This document shows positions 43,073 to 51,934 of a DNA stretch of 64,000 nt, in pieces. The stretch is from assembly GCA_029260765.1 (NCBI GenBank), contig JAJDCP010000159.1, forward strand, positions 1 to 64,000. The letters are read 5' to 3'. The first letter of the stretch is position 1. Each line of letters begins with the position of its first letter. Made by a program: the position numbers and the translations under genes. This stretch comes from Planctomycetota bacterium (GTDB lineage Bacteria > Planctomycetota > J058 > JAJDCP01). Below the pieces are notes generated by a model that was not told where the DNA came from, made no database searches, and saw only the letters and a program-made list of their open reading frames with translations.

Positions 43073-44584
43073 TCAGCGTCGCAGCCAGGGAGCATCGCCG
43101 TTCTCGCGGGCCCAGCGGCTCGACTCGTCTACATAGCTGCTCGTGCCCGGGAGCTTGACCCGCGCGGTCACGGTCGCCCACAGCAGGTCATCGTCGACCT
43201 CGATGGCGACGAGCTTCTTCTTGTAGGCGCGGAGCCAGCCGTCGACGCTGCCCCAGTCCGCAAGCAGCGCGACGGCGCGCTCGCCGTGCACCCCACCCTC
43301 GCAGTCGTCGCAGTCGGGGGTTCCGCGGCCGCCGCAACTCGTGCAGCTCCGGGTGGTGTCCCGCCCGTTGAGGACGTTGACCCGCACGCTGCCGTCGCCG
43401 CCGCAGCGTCCGCACTTGGTGTAGCCCTCGCCATCGCAGTTGTGACACTTCAACCGCTTGCGCTCGCGCAGCCAGTCCACGGCCCGCTCTGCGAGGGGCT
43501 CGAGCGCGGCGTCGCGGGCGACAGCGTGGCGGCTGCGCAGGGTGGCCTGCAGGGTGTCGGCTTCGGCGTCGTGCATCCGCAGGTCCAAGGCGAGGTAGTC
43601 CGCAACCTCGACCTCGAGCGCGGCGAGACCGTACACTGCCTCCGGCGCGAGCAAACGCGCCTCAAGCTCTTGCCAGCGCGCTTCCGCCGGCCCGAGCAGC
43701 TCGTCGAGCCGGGTCTGCAGGATCGGGGCGAGCGAACGGTAGCGCTCGTCCTCGAGTAGCCCGCTCCAGTAGCGGATCTGCGGGCCGAGCTCGGGCGGAG
43801 CGGCTTGGACCTCCTGGGCCAAAGGTCGCTCACGATGGAAGGCCTCGGCGGGCTTGAGCGCACTGTGTCGGCGATCGACGGCCCGCTGCGCGAGGTCGAC
43901 GTAGAACCGGGGATCGGCCGCGAGGTTTGGATCGTCGAGCTGTGCGCCGACGAACACCGTCAGCAAGCGCTCGACCCGGCGCAGCTCGGAGCGGCAACGG
44001 TCGAGCAGCTCCTTCCGCTGCCAGGCGGGCAGCTCGTCGACGTCGTAGAGTTGGATATTCTGCGACGACCAGTCCGCGGTCAGGAACTGCAACGAGTCGA
44101 GCTCGGCCTGCAAGGCGAAGGGCTCGGGCTCGGGCTCGGGCGGAGCGGTGACCGTGCGCACGGACTGCGGGGCCGGCTCGGGCTGGGAGTTGTCCGCTTC
44201 AGCGGCTGTGGGCCGCGACGTCTCGATCTCGGCCCGCAGCCGGTCTGCGAGAGTCGGCCCCGACGACTCTTCGGCCAGCGCCTCACCGACCATGTCCCCA
44301 CCGGCCTGCAGAAGGTACAGGCCTCCGGCACCGCCAACGATGGTCAGGAGCAGGCTGACGACAGCGAAAACGGTCAAGCAACCACGCAGCGACGAGCGCG
44401 GACGGGGGGCCGGCGTTGGAGCGGAATGGCGCGGGGGAAGAGGCTCCGCGGCGGGGATGTCCCTGGCGAGCTCTTCGACCCGGTGGACCGTCCGGCAGAG
44501 CTTGCAGCGGAAGCGCTTGCCTGGAGTCTGGGGCATCCGTAGCCGAGCCCCGCAGGAGCAGGAGATGATCGAAGTCACAGGCAT
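43073..44584 (-). CDS. Membrane protein with DnaJ-type zinc fingers
   Basis: This 503-residue protein has an N-terminal zinc ribbon (CSCGARLRMPQTPGKRFRCKLC). A membrane helix follows at about 75-100, then a Pro/Glu-rich linker (PEPEPEP) and a long charged region. Near 400-460 sit CxxCxGxG-type repeats as in DnaJ: CHNCDGEGYTKCGRCGGDG and SCTSCGGRGTPDCDDCEGG. There is no J domain. The ATG at 44584 is the likely start; the frame runs further up. Function unknown; perhaps a redox or protein-binding factor at the membrane. Confidence 0.7.
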   Translation of the reverse strand: MPVTSIISCSCGARLRMPQTPGKRFRCKLCRTVHRVEELARDIPAAEPLPPRHSAPTPAPRPRSSLRGCLTVFAVVSLLLTIVGGAGGLYLLQAGGDMVGEALAEESSGPTLADRLRAEIETSRPTAAEADNSQPEPAPQSVRTVTAPPEPEPEPFALQAELDSLQFLTADWSSQNIQLYDVDELPAWQRKELLDRCRSELRRVERLLTVFVGAQLDDPNLAADPRFYVDLAQRAVDRRHSALKPAEAFHRERPLAQEVQAAPPELGPQIRYWSGLLEDERYRSLAPILQTRLDELLGPAEARWQELEARLLAPEAVYGLAALEVEVADYLALDLRMHDAEADTLQATLRSRHAVARDAALEPLAERAVDWLRERKRLKCHNCDGEGYTKCGRCGGDGSVRVNVLNGRDTTRSCTSCGGRGTPDCDDCEGGVHGERAVALLADWGSVDGWLRAYKKKLVAIEVDDDLLWATVTARVKLPGTSSYVDESSRWARENGDAPWLRR

Positions 44585-44946
44585 GTTTGTCTCCTCAATA
44601 GACGTTGTCGGTGGTCGTAGAGGGAAAGTGCAAAACATGGGCCAAAATGAAAACGATAGATACTAATCGATCAGCATTCACGAAAAAGGCGCACCCCTGG
44701 CTGCTGGACCGCGCCTCGCGTGCCGATACGCCCTGTCGTATGATCCGCATGATCATACCGGCAGGTGTATGGCTCTCGAGTCCGTCCACTGCGGGGTTTC
44801 TGGGTGCTCCGATCGAGACGTGCTCCATCAGTGCCGACACTCGATGCAAGGCGGGACCCCACGAGGCACAAGAAAACGATCGGGGGTGGACGGAAGCTTG
44901 CCATGAAGGCTATAACGTGCAGGAAGCTCGGAGACGGAGAGTGACG
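44585..44946. other. Divergent intergenic region
   Basis: This 362-bp gap lies between the minus-strand zinc-finger gene and the plus-strand EF-hand gene and must carry both promoters. It is more AT-rich near 44640-44680. A TATAAC box lies near 44912. No gene is supported; the frame running through it from 44605 is the non-coding extension of the EF-hand gene. Confidence 0.5.
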
Positions 44947-45156
44947 ATGGACGAGCAGAGCCTGCGCGCGGAGTTCGACAAGTTCGACAAGGACACCACC
45001 GGCGCGCTCGACTTCGAGGAGTTCGGCCTGCTACTGCGCTCCCTCGGCCTTGAGCTGCGGCCCCAGCAGCGCCGGAACGGCTTCGACAAGATCGACAGCG
45101 ACGGCAGCGGACAGATCGGCTTCGAAGAGTTCGCCGCTTGGTGGGATGCGCGCTGA
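44947..45156 (+). CDS. Two-EF-hand calcium-binding protein
   Basis: This 69-residue protein contains two complete EF-hand loops: residues 14-25 (DKDTTGALDFEE) and 50-61 (DSDGSGQIGFEE), each ending in Glu at loop position 12. The flanking helices are typical of calmodulin-like calcium sensors. No signal peptide, so cytosolic. GGAGA lies upstream of the ATG. Such compact calmodulin-like proteins are sparse in bacteria; the partner is unknown. Confidence 0.88.
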   Translation: MDEQSLRAEFDKFDKDTTGALDFEEFGLLLRSLGLELRPQQRRNGFDKIDSDGSGQIGFEEFAAWWDAR

Positions 45157-45179
45157 GCAGGGTGGCCGAGGACCCGTGC

Positions 45180-45194
45180 AGCGGGCGCCCCGCT
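45180..45194. terminator. Bidirectional terminator-like hairpin
   Basis: AGCGGG-CGC-CCCGCT, a 6-bp GC-rich stem, lies between the converging EF-hand and VOC genes. Confidence 0.45.
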
Positions 45195-45226
45195 CTAGCA
45201 GTGGGTGACGCTCTCTGAATGCCCCT

Positions 45227-45619
45227 TCAGTCCGGATCCCCCGGCAACACTCCATGACACACCGCCTCGACACGATGCCCGTCGGGATCGATCACAAAGG
45301 CCGCGAAGTACCCCGGACCATACTGGGGCCGAAGTCCGGGAGGGCCGTGGTCGGTGCCTCCGTGCTCGACACCCGCCGCGTGGAAGGCCGCGACCGATTC
45401 CCGCGTCGGCGCACGCAAGGCGATATGGAAGCCCGGCCCCGGATCGGGAGGTTGGGGGAACAGCTTGAGCGCGAGGCGGTCGTTGCCGTCGGGCACTCCA
45501 TAGCCGGCCGCGGTCTCGACCGTCCAGACCCGGGTGTAGCCCAGCGGCGAAACCGCGGCGTCCCAGAAAGCCATCGCACGTGGCAGGTCGACGACCGACA
45601 GGGATAGGTGGCTGAGCAT
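45227..45619 (-). CDS. VOC (glyoxalase/dioxygenase-fold) protein
   Basis: This 130-residue protein has the beta-alpha-beta-beta-beta vicinal-oxygen-chelate layout: HLSLSVVDLPRAMAFWDAAV at the start and AFVIDPDGHRVEAVCH at the end, with metal-ligand-type His and Glu. Members include small lactoylglutathione-lyase-like enzymes and resistance proteins; the substrate is not evident. The ATG at 45619 is used; the frame extends upstream. Confidence 0.88.
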   Translation of the reverse strand: MLSHLSLSVVDLPRAMAFWDAAVSPLGYTRVWTVETAAGYGVPDGNDRLALKLFPQPPDPGPGFHIALRAPTRESVAAFHAAGVEHGGTDHGPPGLRPQYGPGYFAAFVIDPDGHRVEAVCHGVLPGDPD

Positions 45620-45793
45620 CGAGTGACCTCCGCTGGCGGCGCCGTGCAATCCGCCTCGAGAATACCGAGCCGCGCGCCTTGCCCCAAGGTTTCCCTTTGC
45701 TCCCAAGCATATCCCAAGGCGAACCATCGACTGCTACACTACATCTCCCCCGGACGCTCGTGTCGGAGCGCACCTCACAAACCTGGAGAGCCG

Positions 45794-46948
45794 ATGCCTC
45801 CAGCCACCCTGCGCACCTGGCTCGAGCTCGACGCCAGCGCGCTCGCGAGCAACCTCGAGGCCTTGCGCGGCCTGCTGCGTGCGACCCCGTCCACCAGGCT
45901 GTGCGCTGTGATGAAAGCCAACGCCTACGGCCACGGCTTACGCGAGCTGGCGCCCCTGGTCGCAGCGCACGCGGACATGATCGCCTTGGACTCCCTCGAC
46001 GAGGCCCAGCTTGTGCGTTCGGTCGCTCCGCACAGCGACATCCTGCTGCTGGGCTACACGCCGCGCTGCCGCCTGCCCGAGGTCGTCGCCCTCGGGCTCG
46101 AGGTGACCATCTACGACCTGGCCAGCCTGGCAGCCCTCGACGCCGCCGCGCAGCAACAGTCCCGGCAGGTTCGTGTGCATCTGAAGATCGAAACCGGCAC
46201 CGGCCGGCAGGGACTGCAGACCGAGCAGCTGTCCGGCTTCCTCGCCCAGTTCGCGGCCTCGGACAGGTTGGACCTGGCCGGGCTGAGCACCCACTTCGCA
46301 GATCTCGAAGAGCACCCTGACTCCAAGTTCGCCAGCGAGCAGTTCCAGCGCCTGCAGGCAGCGCTCGCCGAAGTTCGTCTGGCCGGCTTCGCGCCCCAGG
46401 CCGTGCACGGAGCCTGCAGCGCCGCCCTGCTGCTGCGCCCGGATGTGCACGCGAGCATGGTGCGTGTCGGCATCGCTCAGTACGGCGTGTGGCCTTCAGC
46501 CGCCATCGAGGCCGCCGCGCGCGCCAAGCACCCGCGACTGCGGTTGCGTCCCGTGTTGCGCTGGCAGACCCGCATCGCCCAGCTCAAACGCTGCCGCGCG
46601 GGCACCACTGTGGGCTACGGCAGAGCCTGCAAGCTGACACGGGACACACGCGTGGCGGTCTTGCCTGTCGGGTACGCAGACGGCTTTGACCGCAGCCTCT
46701 CGAGCCGCGGCCAGGTGCTGATCGACGGCCAGGCCTGCCCGATCCTGGGCCGGGTCTGCATGAACATGACCATGGTCGACGCCAGCGGTGTCGACCAGCC
46801 CGAGGTGGAACAAGCTGTGGTGCTGCTCGGCCGCAGCGGCTCGGCGGAGATCTCGGCCGCCACTCTGGCCGCCTGGGCAGACACCATCCCCTATGAGCTG
46901 CTGGCCCGGATCGCGCCCGGACTCCCACGGGTGATGCTGGAACCTTGA
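45794..46948 (+). CDS. alr: Alanine racemase
   Basis: This 384-residue PLP enzyme has the cofactor lysine K41 in VMKANAYGHG and conserved segments GYADGFDRSL and RVCMNMTMVD in the C-terminal beta domain. It converts L- to D-alanine for peptidoglycan, which implies a peptidoglycan wall. The ATG at 45794 has GGAGAG just upstream; the frame opens earlier at 45608 over antisense of the VOC gene. The length is normal. Confidence 0.95.
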   Translation: MPPATLRTWLELDASALASNLEALRGLLRATPSTRLCAVMKANAYGHGLRELAPLVAAHADMIALDSLDEAQLVRSVAPHSDILLLGYTPRCRLPEVVALGLEVTIYDLASLAALDAAAQQQSRQVRVHLKIETGTGRQGLQTEQLSGFLAQFAASDRLDLAGLSTHFADLEEHPDSKFASEQFQRLQAALAEVRLAGFAPQAVHGACSAALLLRPDVHASMVRVGIAQYGVWPSAAIEAAARAKHPRLRLRPVLRWQTRIAQLKRCRAGTTVGYGRACKLTRDTRVAVLPVGYADGFDRSLSSRGQVLIDGQACPILGRVCMNMTMVDASGVDQPEVEQAVVLLGRSGSAEISAATLAAWADTIPYELLARIAPGLPRVMLEP

Positions 46949-47017
46949 TCTGGGAAATCCCGGCAGCTGCGTTACAATCAGGCCCATCTCAAGGGCTATC
47001 AGGGAAGCAAACGCAGC

Positions 47018-47632
47018 ATGAAGAACACACCCAACGCAAGCCTGCTCGAGCGTGCGGTTTTTCTATTCAGGCTGATCTTTCTGCCGCTGTTCAGCTTCAG
47101 CTTCTTCGGCAATCTTCTCGGCATCTCCATCATGGCCGTGTTCTTCCGTAAGAGCCTGTCGCGATCGGTCGAGTACATACTTCCCAAGGGTTTGATCCTG
47201 GTCGGCTGGGGGGTCTTCTCCTGCCTGGTGTTCCTGCTCTTCTACGCCCTGGCGCAACGCGGCGCGCTGCGGCGCACGCGCGCGCTGCTCGGGGAGTTTT
47301 CCTGGGCGCGCCAGGGCTGGTGGACGCTTGATGGCCAGCGCATTCTCGGCCTGGTCGGCGTGGCTCAGGGCCATTTGGTGGCTGCAGCCCTCGACGGCTC
47401 AACCCTCAGTCACGACTTCACCGATGTGCGCGCGCTCGAGTTGCTGCCCGCGCGGGGCCCGCTGCAGGTGTTGCTGGGGCACGGCACGCTGCGCGTATTC
47501 CGCGCCAACGGTGAGACCTGGGACGCCCTGGTGTGTGGCAGCCGTAAGGCGCTCCAAGGCATGCGCACGGCGCTCGAGCTGCAGATCGACCCAGCAGACC
47601 AGACACCTCAGCATGGAGCGAGCCCGTCATGA
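47018..47632 (+). CDS. Two-helix membrane protein of unknown function
   Basis: This 204-residue protein has two membrane helices (about 15-45 and 58-82), followed by a soluble beta-rich domain (ILGLVGVAQGHLVAAALDG). No family was recognised. Its stop overlaps the next start (ATGA), so the two genes are coupled. Confidence 0.65.
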   Translation: MKNTPNASLLERAVFLFRLIFLPLFSFSFFGNLLGISIMAVFFRKSLSRSVEYILPKGLILVGWGVFSCLVFLLFYALAQRGALRRTRALLGEFSWARQGWWTLDGQRILGLVGVAQGHLVAAALDGSTLSHDFTDVRALELLPARGPLQVLLGHGTLRVFRANGETWDALVCGSRKALQGMRTALELQIDPADQTPQHGASPS

Positions 47633-48300
47633 AGCGCGTCGCCCTGACCATCATCGGCACAGTGCTGGTCTCCGGCTGCCTGCCGACCTACCAACAGGCA
47701 GGAGTCGCCTCCAGCATCGCGGCGCCTCCGCTGTTTGTCGCAGGCATCGCCACAGCCGGCCTGCTCTGGCTGTTGTGGCGCTTCGCGACCGGCCATCGAG
47801 GACGCTTCCAACATGGAGTCTCTTCGGTCTGCCTGTGCGTGCTGGCAGCGATCAGCGCGGCAGTGATCCCGCTCTGGTGGGCCGACAGCCTCGGGATCCA
47901 GAGCTGGCTCGACGACGCCTTCATCTATCTGGGCGGAAGCTACATCGCGCTGCTGCTCGTGATCTGGCGCATCTGGGTTGCCCTCGATGCCGACCGCTCC
48001 TTCAGCTGGGCGCCCATCGCGAGCCTGGCCGTGCTGCTGCTGCCTGCGTTGGCGGTCCTGCCGTTTGCGGCCACCAAGCTGACGACCAGCGACCCGTTCT
48101 TCCTGCTCTGGATCTGCCCGGGCTGTTGGAGCTTCCTCCGCAAGATCTTCGAAGGCACTGCGGGTTGGGGCGACTGGCCGGGCAGCGGTACCGCCGTCGT
48201 CGGCGCCCTGTTGCTACTCGAGCTGACCGTACGCGGCTGCCGGAGATTGTGGTCGCAACGGGCCGTCTCGGCCATCGAGGCGCTCGCGGCCGAAGCTTGA
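47629..48300 (+). CDS. Polytopic membrane protein with lipoprotein-like start
   Basis: This 223-residue protein begins MKRVALTIIGTVLVSGC, a lipobox-like N-terminus. About five further hydrophobic helices follow (starting near 25, 62, 98, 128 and 185), then a short charged tail. It is translationally coupled to the preceding membrane protein. Function unknown. True lipidation of a polytopic protein is unusual, so the C17 may simply lie in the first helix. Confidence 0.6.
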   Translation: MKRVALTIIGTVLVSGCLPTYQQAGVASSIAAPPLFVAGIATAGLLWLLWRFATGHRGRFQHGVSSVCLCVLAAISAAVIPLWWADSLGIQSWLDDAFIYLGGSYIALLLVIWRIWVALDADRSFSWAPIASLAVLLLPALAVLPFAATKLTTSDPFFLLWICPGCWSFLRKIFEGTAGWGDWPGSGTAVVGALLLLELTVRGCRRLWSQRAVSAIEALAAEA

Positions 48301-48372
48301 GGCAAGCAAAGATTGGCAATCTGGACCCCGAGCGCCGATAATCCAGGGCTTCCCCGATGGAGAGAGCTTGCG

Positions 48373-49041
48373 ATGCGATGCAGAACCCTGATCGTCGTAG
48401 CCTGCCTGTGCGCCCCGGCGCTGGCTCAATACGACCCCACGAGCCAGCTGGGAGAGCTCAAGTCGGCGCTCGGGCTCAACGAAGACCAGGCGCAGGTCTT
48501 GCGTCTGGCCCTGGAAGACTTCGCCGCCAGTTATGACATTTTGAGCAGGAACAGCGAGGTCGACCTCAAGGTCCACTTGAGGAAGCTGCGCAGAGAGCTG
48601 TTGGGCAGCCTCCAAGAGCTGCTCAGCGAAGCCCAGCTGGCGCTGCTCGATGAGCGGCTTCCGAGCACCGCACAACTCAGCCGTGAGCTGGAGGCGCTCG
48701 TCAAGCTCGACAAGGCACTGCTCGAGCTGAAGGTTGATTCCGCTTCGCAGGGCGCGCAACGCACAGCCTATGCCGCGCTGCTGAAAACCCGTCGCCAAGC
48801 GCAGGCCCACGTCTCCGAGCAGAAACGCATGCTCAAGCAGGCCCTCGAAGACCCCTCCACCAGCGACGCGCAGATCTTTGCGCGCTTGGACGCCATCGAG
48901 CAGGCGCAGAACGCGCGGCGCGGGTTGGTCGACGCTGCTGAGGAAGCGTTTGTCGCCCTGCTCTCGCCGCGTCTGTATGCGGAGCTGGTGGTCCGCAACG
49001 TCATCGGCCTGCGCCACAGAAAAACCGAAGGACAGCACTAG
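48373..49041 (+). CDS. Secreted helical protein, Spy/CpxP-like in style
   Basis: This 222-residue protein has a signal peptide ending near ALAQ (about 20). The rest is alpha-helical with heptads (LGELKSALGLNEDQAQVLRLAL), resembling periplasmic chaperone-like or Spy-type proteins without the LTxxQ motif. The ATG at 48373 is chosen over one 20 codons upstream. It stands 51 nt before the glycosyltransferase gene. Confidence 0.6.
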   Translation: MRCRTLIVVACLCAPALAQYDPTSQLGELKSALGLNEDQAQVLRLALEDFAASYDILSRNSEVDLKVHLRKLRRELLGSLQELLSEAQLALLDERLPSTAQLSRELEALVKLDKALLELKVDSASQGAQRTAYAALLKTRRQAQAHVSEQKRMLKQALEDPSTSDAQIFARLDAIEQAQNARRGLVDAAEEAFVALLSPRLYAELVVRNVIGLRHRKTEGQH

Positions 49042-49091
49042 CACATGCCCCGATTCGTGGGAATCTCTGCCCCGGCACCCCGGAGGATGCG

Positions 49092-51044
49092 ATGAGCGCC
49101 GTAGCCCGGGTGCGCTTTCCCTGCACTCCGCAGGTCTCCGGCCTGTACTTCAAGGTCTCGGACGCCGGCTACACGATGACGGCCGACTCCGTCGACCTGC
49201 AGCAGGATGCCACGCTCTCCTTCAACACCTACTTCAACTCCTTCTATGAGAGCTTCTACCTCAAGTACACGCGCATGCGTGCCGGCGAGTATCGCCTGAG
49301 ACTCGAGGGCAGCTTCCTGGTCTCGTTCTACCGGGAACGCTTCCAGTGCCCGCGCGAGCGGCTCGGGAGTGTGGAATTCCACGAAGCCGTGCCCGACAAG
49401 CTGTGCGCCATCGCGCTCCCCTCCTGCGACGACCCGCAGGCCGCCGGACGCATCTACCTCGAGCTGCGCTGCCTGTCCCGGAGCGGACGCTTCCTGGGCG
49501 GCGAGCTGCACGCGGTGGCGGCGCAACCACGCCCCGTCTCGCTGGCCATCGTGATCTGCACCTACAAACGCGAAGCCTACCTCGACAAGACGGTGCGTGC
49601 GATTCTCGACGACAGGCAACTCGGCGAGAAAGACCTCAGCATCTATGTGGTCGACAATGCCCAGACCGTCGGGCCTTTCGACGACCCCCGCGTGCGCGTC
49701 TTCCCCAACCCCAATTATGGCGGCTCGGGGGGCTTCAGCCGAGGTCTGCTCGAAGCGCGGCAGCGCGGAGACCACACCCACTTTCTGCTGATGGACGACG
49801 ACATCCAACTCGACAGCGAGGCGGTGTTTCGGGCTGTCTGCCTGTTCGAGCACGCCGACGAGTCGCTGATCCTGTCGGGCTCGATGCTCGACTCATTGCG
49901 CAGCTACAGCCTGTTCGAGGCCGGCGCGGTCTACGGCGTGCGGCCGGACCTGACTGTGCGCGACCCGTTGATGTGGGCTCCGCTGAAGACCAACCTCTTC
50001 TTGCAGGACTCCAAGGACCTCAACTACCTGCTGGTCGAAGAACATGCCGACTACGGCGCCTTCTGGTTCTTCGCAGGATCGATGGCGCTGCTGGACAAGA
50101 TCGGGCTGGTGTTTCCGTTCTTCATCCGTGTCGACGACATCGAGTTCAGTCTGCGGGCACAGGCTGCCGGTCATCGCATCGTGCCGTTTCCCTCGCTGGG
50201 GGTCTGGCACGATTCCTTTGCCGCCAAGAAGCCCGTCTGGGACGAATTCTACACGACCCGCAACGTGCTGATCTGCAACGCCATCCACCGCGACATCCCG
50301 CGTGCTACCACCCTGACACGGCTCGGCAAACGTTTCAACGCGCGGCTGTTCGGATACGACTACAACGCCGCCCACCTGATCCTCGATGCCATCGAGCACT
50401 TCCTCGAGGGGCCCGCGGGGCTGCTGAAGCGGGACCCTGAAGAGTTGGCTGCGCAGGTCAAAGCGCGTGTGGAGCGCTATCCGGTCGACGCAGTACCGGC
50501 TCAGGATGCCTCGGACGCCTTCTGGCGTCTGGCCTTCTATCGGCGCGACTACAAGTTGGCCACGATGGCGCTGTCCCTTGCCACGCTCAATGGCCATCTG
50601 TTGCCCGAGTCGTGGGTCGATGAAGATGGGACCGGCCACATCACCGACGACCCCTACTCGACCTTCAAGGCCTTCGGTAAGCGGAATGCGTTGTCGCTGC
50701 ACCACTACACGCGGATCGCCCGGCGGCGGCTCAATACGGGTCTGGGACGCAAACTGTTCGCCCGTTGGTTGCGCTTGAGCGCCCAGGGTCTGCTGCGTTG
50801 GAAGAGCGTGGAAGCAGCCTGGCGCGAGCAGGCGCCGCAGCTGGTGTCTGCGACCTTCTGGCGGCGCTACCTGCGCCTCGATGCTCGGCCCACGGCACGA
50901 CCGCTCGCGGCCGGCGGACCGTCGAAGAACCCAAGCGCGACAGGCGAGGAGACGCAGGCATGTTCGCCAGGTTTCTGGGCTCGATCAGACACGACCTCAG
51001 GCAGATCTACCGAGCCACCCGCAGAGACGCCAAGAAACGTCTGA
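49092..51044 (+). CDS. GlfT2-like family 2 glycosyltransferase
   Basis: This 650-residue protein has an N-terminal beta-sandwich (about 1-145), then a GT-A catalytic domain: VSLAIVICTYKREAYLDK, the metal motif DDD (235-237) and VWHDSF with the catalytic-type His further on. A helical C-terminal domain follows. This order matches galactofuranosyltransferase GlfT2 and relatives. It adds sugars from a nucleotide donor to a surface glycan. GGAGG precedes the ATG. The last 85 nt overlap the following sulfotransferase gene. Confidence 0.82.
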   Translation: MSAVARVRFPCTPQVSGLYFKVSDAGYTMTADSVDLQQDATLSFNTYFNSFYESFYLKYTRMRAGEYRLRLEGSFLVSFYRERFQCPRERLGSVEFHEAVPDKLCAIALPSCDDPQAAGRIYLELRCLSRSGRFLGGELHAVAAQPRPVSLAIVICTYKREAYLDKTVRAILDDRQLGEKDLSIYVVDNAQTVGPFDDPRVRVFPNPNYGGSGGFSRGLLEARQRGDHTHFLLMDDDIQLDSEAVFRAVCLFEHADESLILSGSMLDSLRSYSLFEAGAVYGVRPDLTVRDPLMWAPLKTNLFLQDSKDLNYLLVEEHADYGAFWFFAGSMALLDKIGLVFPFFIRVDDIEFSLRAQAAGHRIVPFPSLGVWHDSFAAKKPVWDEFYTTRNVLICNAIHRDIPRATTLTRLGKRFNARLFGYDYNAAHLILDAIEHFLEGPAGLLKRDPEELAAQVKARVERYPVDAVPAQDASDAFWRLAFYRRDYKLATMALSLATLNGHLLPESWVDEDGTGHITDDPYSTFKAFGKRNALSLHHYTRIARRRLNTGLGRKLFARWLRLSAQGLLRWKSVEAAWREQAPQLVSATFWRRYLRLDARPTARPLAAGGPSKNPSATGEETQACSPGFWARSDTTSGRSTEPPAETPRNV

Positions 51045-51934
51045 GACGGCGGATGCATGGCTGGCACGGCCTCGGCCACGAGCTGCATTGGTGGACGCAC
51101 TCGGCGGAAGACATCGAGCGACGGGAAGCCCAGCTGCTCGACAACGGTCGCTTCCGTTGGGTGTTCGTGCTGGGTTTGAACAACTCCGGCACCTCGGTTC
51201 TGCAACAGATCTTGGGCATGCATCCGGAGATCAACGGCCTGCCCAAAGAAGGACAGTATCTGACGCTCTCCCTGACCAGACCGGCCACACAGAACCGGAG
51301 CCGCATCTTCGCAACCGAGCTGGAGCGGTTTGCCGCCTACGAAGACAACCAGGAGCTCAATGCGCTGCGCGTCAAGCACGATTGGCTGGCGAGCTTTCCA
51401 GACAAGCCGGGGCATCTGCTCGAGAAGAGCCCCCCCAACGTGCTGCGCAGCCGCTGGCTGCAGCGGCACTTCCAGCCCTGCAGCTTCGTAGCGCTGATCC
51501 GGAATCCGTATGCGGTCTGCGAGGGAATCGTGCGTCGCAAGTCGTCCGTGCCGATGGAGACCGCCGCGCGTCACTGGGCGACGGGCAACACAGCCCTGCT
51601 CGAGGACATCACGCAGCTGGAATCGGTGCTGCGGCTGAGCTACGAGGAGCTGTGCGGGGACCCGGGCGGCACTCTGGGTCGCGTGGAGAAACTGCTGGGA
51701 CTGTCTGAGCAGTTTCCCACGGCCTGCTACCAGAACACCTTGCCACGCAACAACATCACGGGGACCGAAGCCCCCCTCAGCAACTTCAACACCAAGAGCT
51801 TCGAACGCTTGTCCAGCCGAGACATCCGCACGATCAACGCGATCGCTGGAGCGACCATGGAACGGCTCGGGTATGCGCGGTTGGAGCCGCGCATCGTGAC
51901 TCAGCGCGCGGCCGCGGCCGAGAAATCGCCGTAA
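50960..51934 (+). CDS. Sulfotransferase family protein
   Basis: This 324-residue protein carries the PAPS-binding 5' loop NNSGTS (74-79, in VLGLNNSGTSVLQQILG). The 3'-phosphate site follows at R181 in LIRNPYAVCEGIVRRKS. It transfers sulfate from PAPS, probably to a glycan. The ATG at 50960 follows GAGGAG and overlaps the glycosyltransferase gene by 85 nt, which argues for coupling. Its end overlaps the opposite-strand sulfotransferase by 34 nt. Confidence 0.82.
   Translation: MFARFLGSIRHDLRQIYRATRRDAKKRLRRRMHGWHGLGHELHWWTHSAEDIERREAQLLDNGRFRWVFVLGLNNSGTSVLQQILGMHPEINGLPKEGQYLTLSLTRPATQNRSRIFATELERFAAYEDNQELNALRVKHDWLASFPDKPGHLLEKSPPNVLRSRWLQRHFQPCSFVALIRNPYAVCEGIVRRKSSVPMETAARHWATGNTALLEDITQLESVLRLSYEELCGDPGGTLGRVEKLLGLSEQFPTACYQNTLPRNNITGTEAPLSNFNTKSFERLSSRDIRTINAIAGATMERLGYARLEPRIVTQRAAAAEKSP

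Noticed and set aside
45608..45793. N-terminal extension of alanine racemase
   Set aside because: It overlaps the start of the opposite VOC gene and lacks homology; GGAGAG precedes the ATG at 45794.
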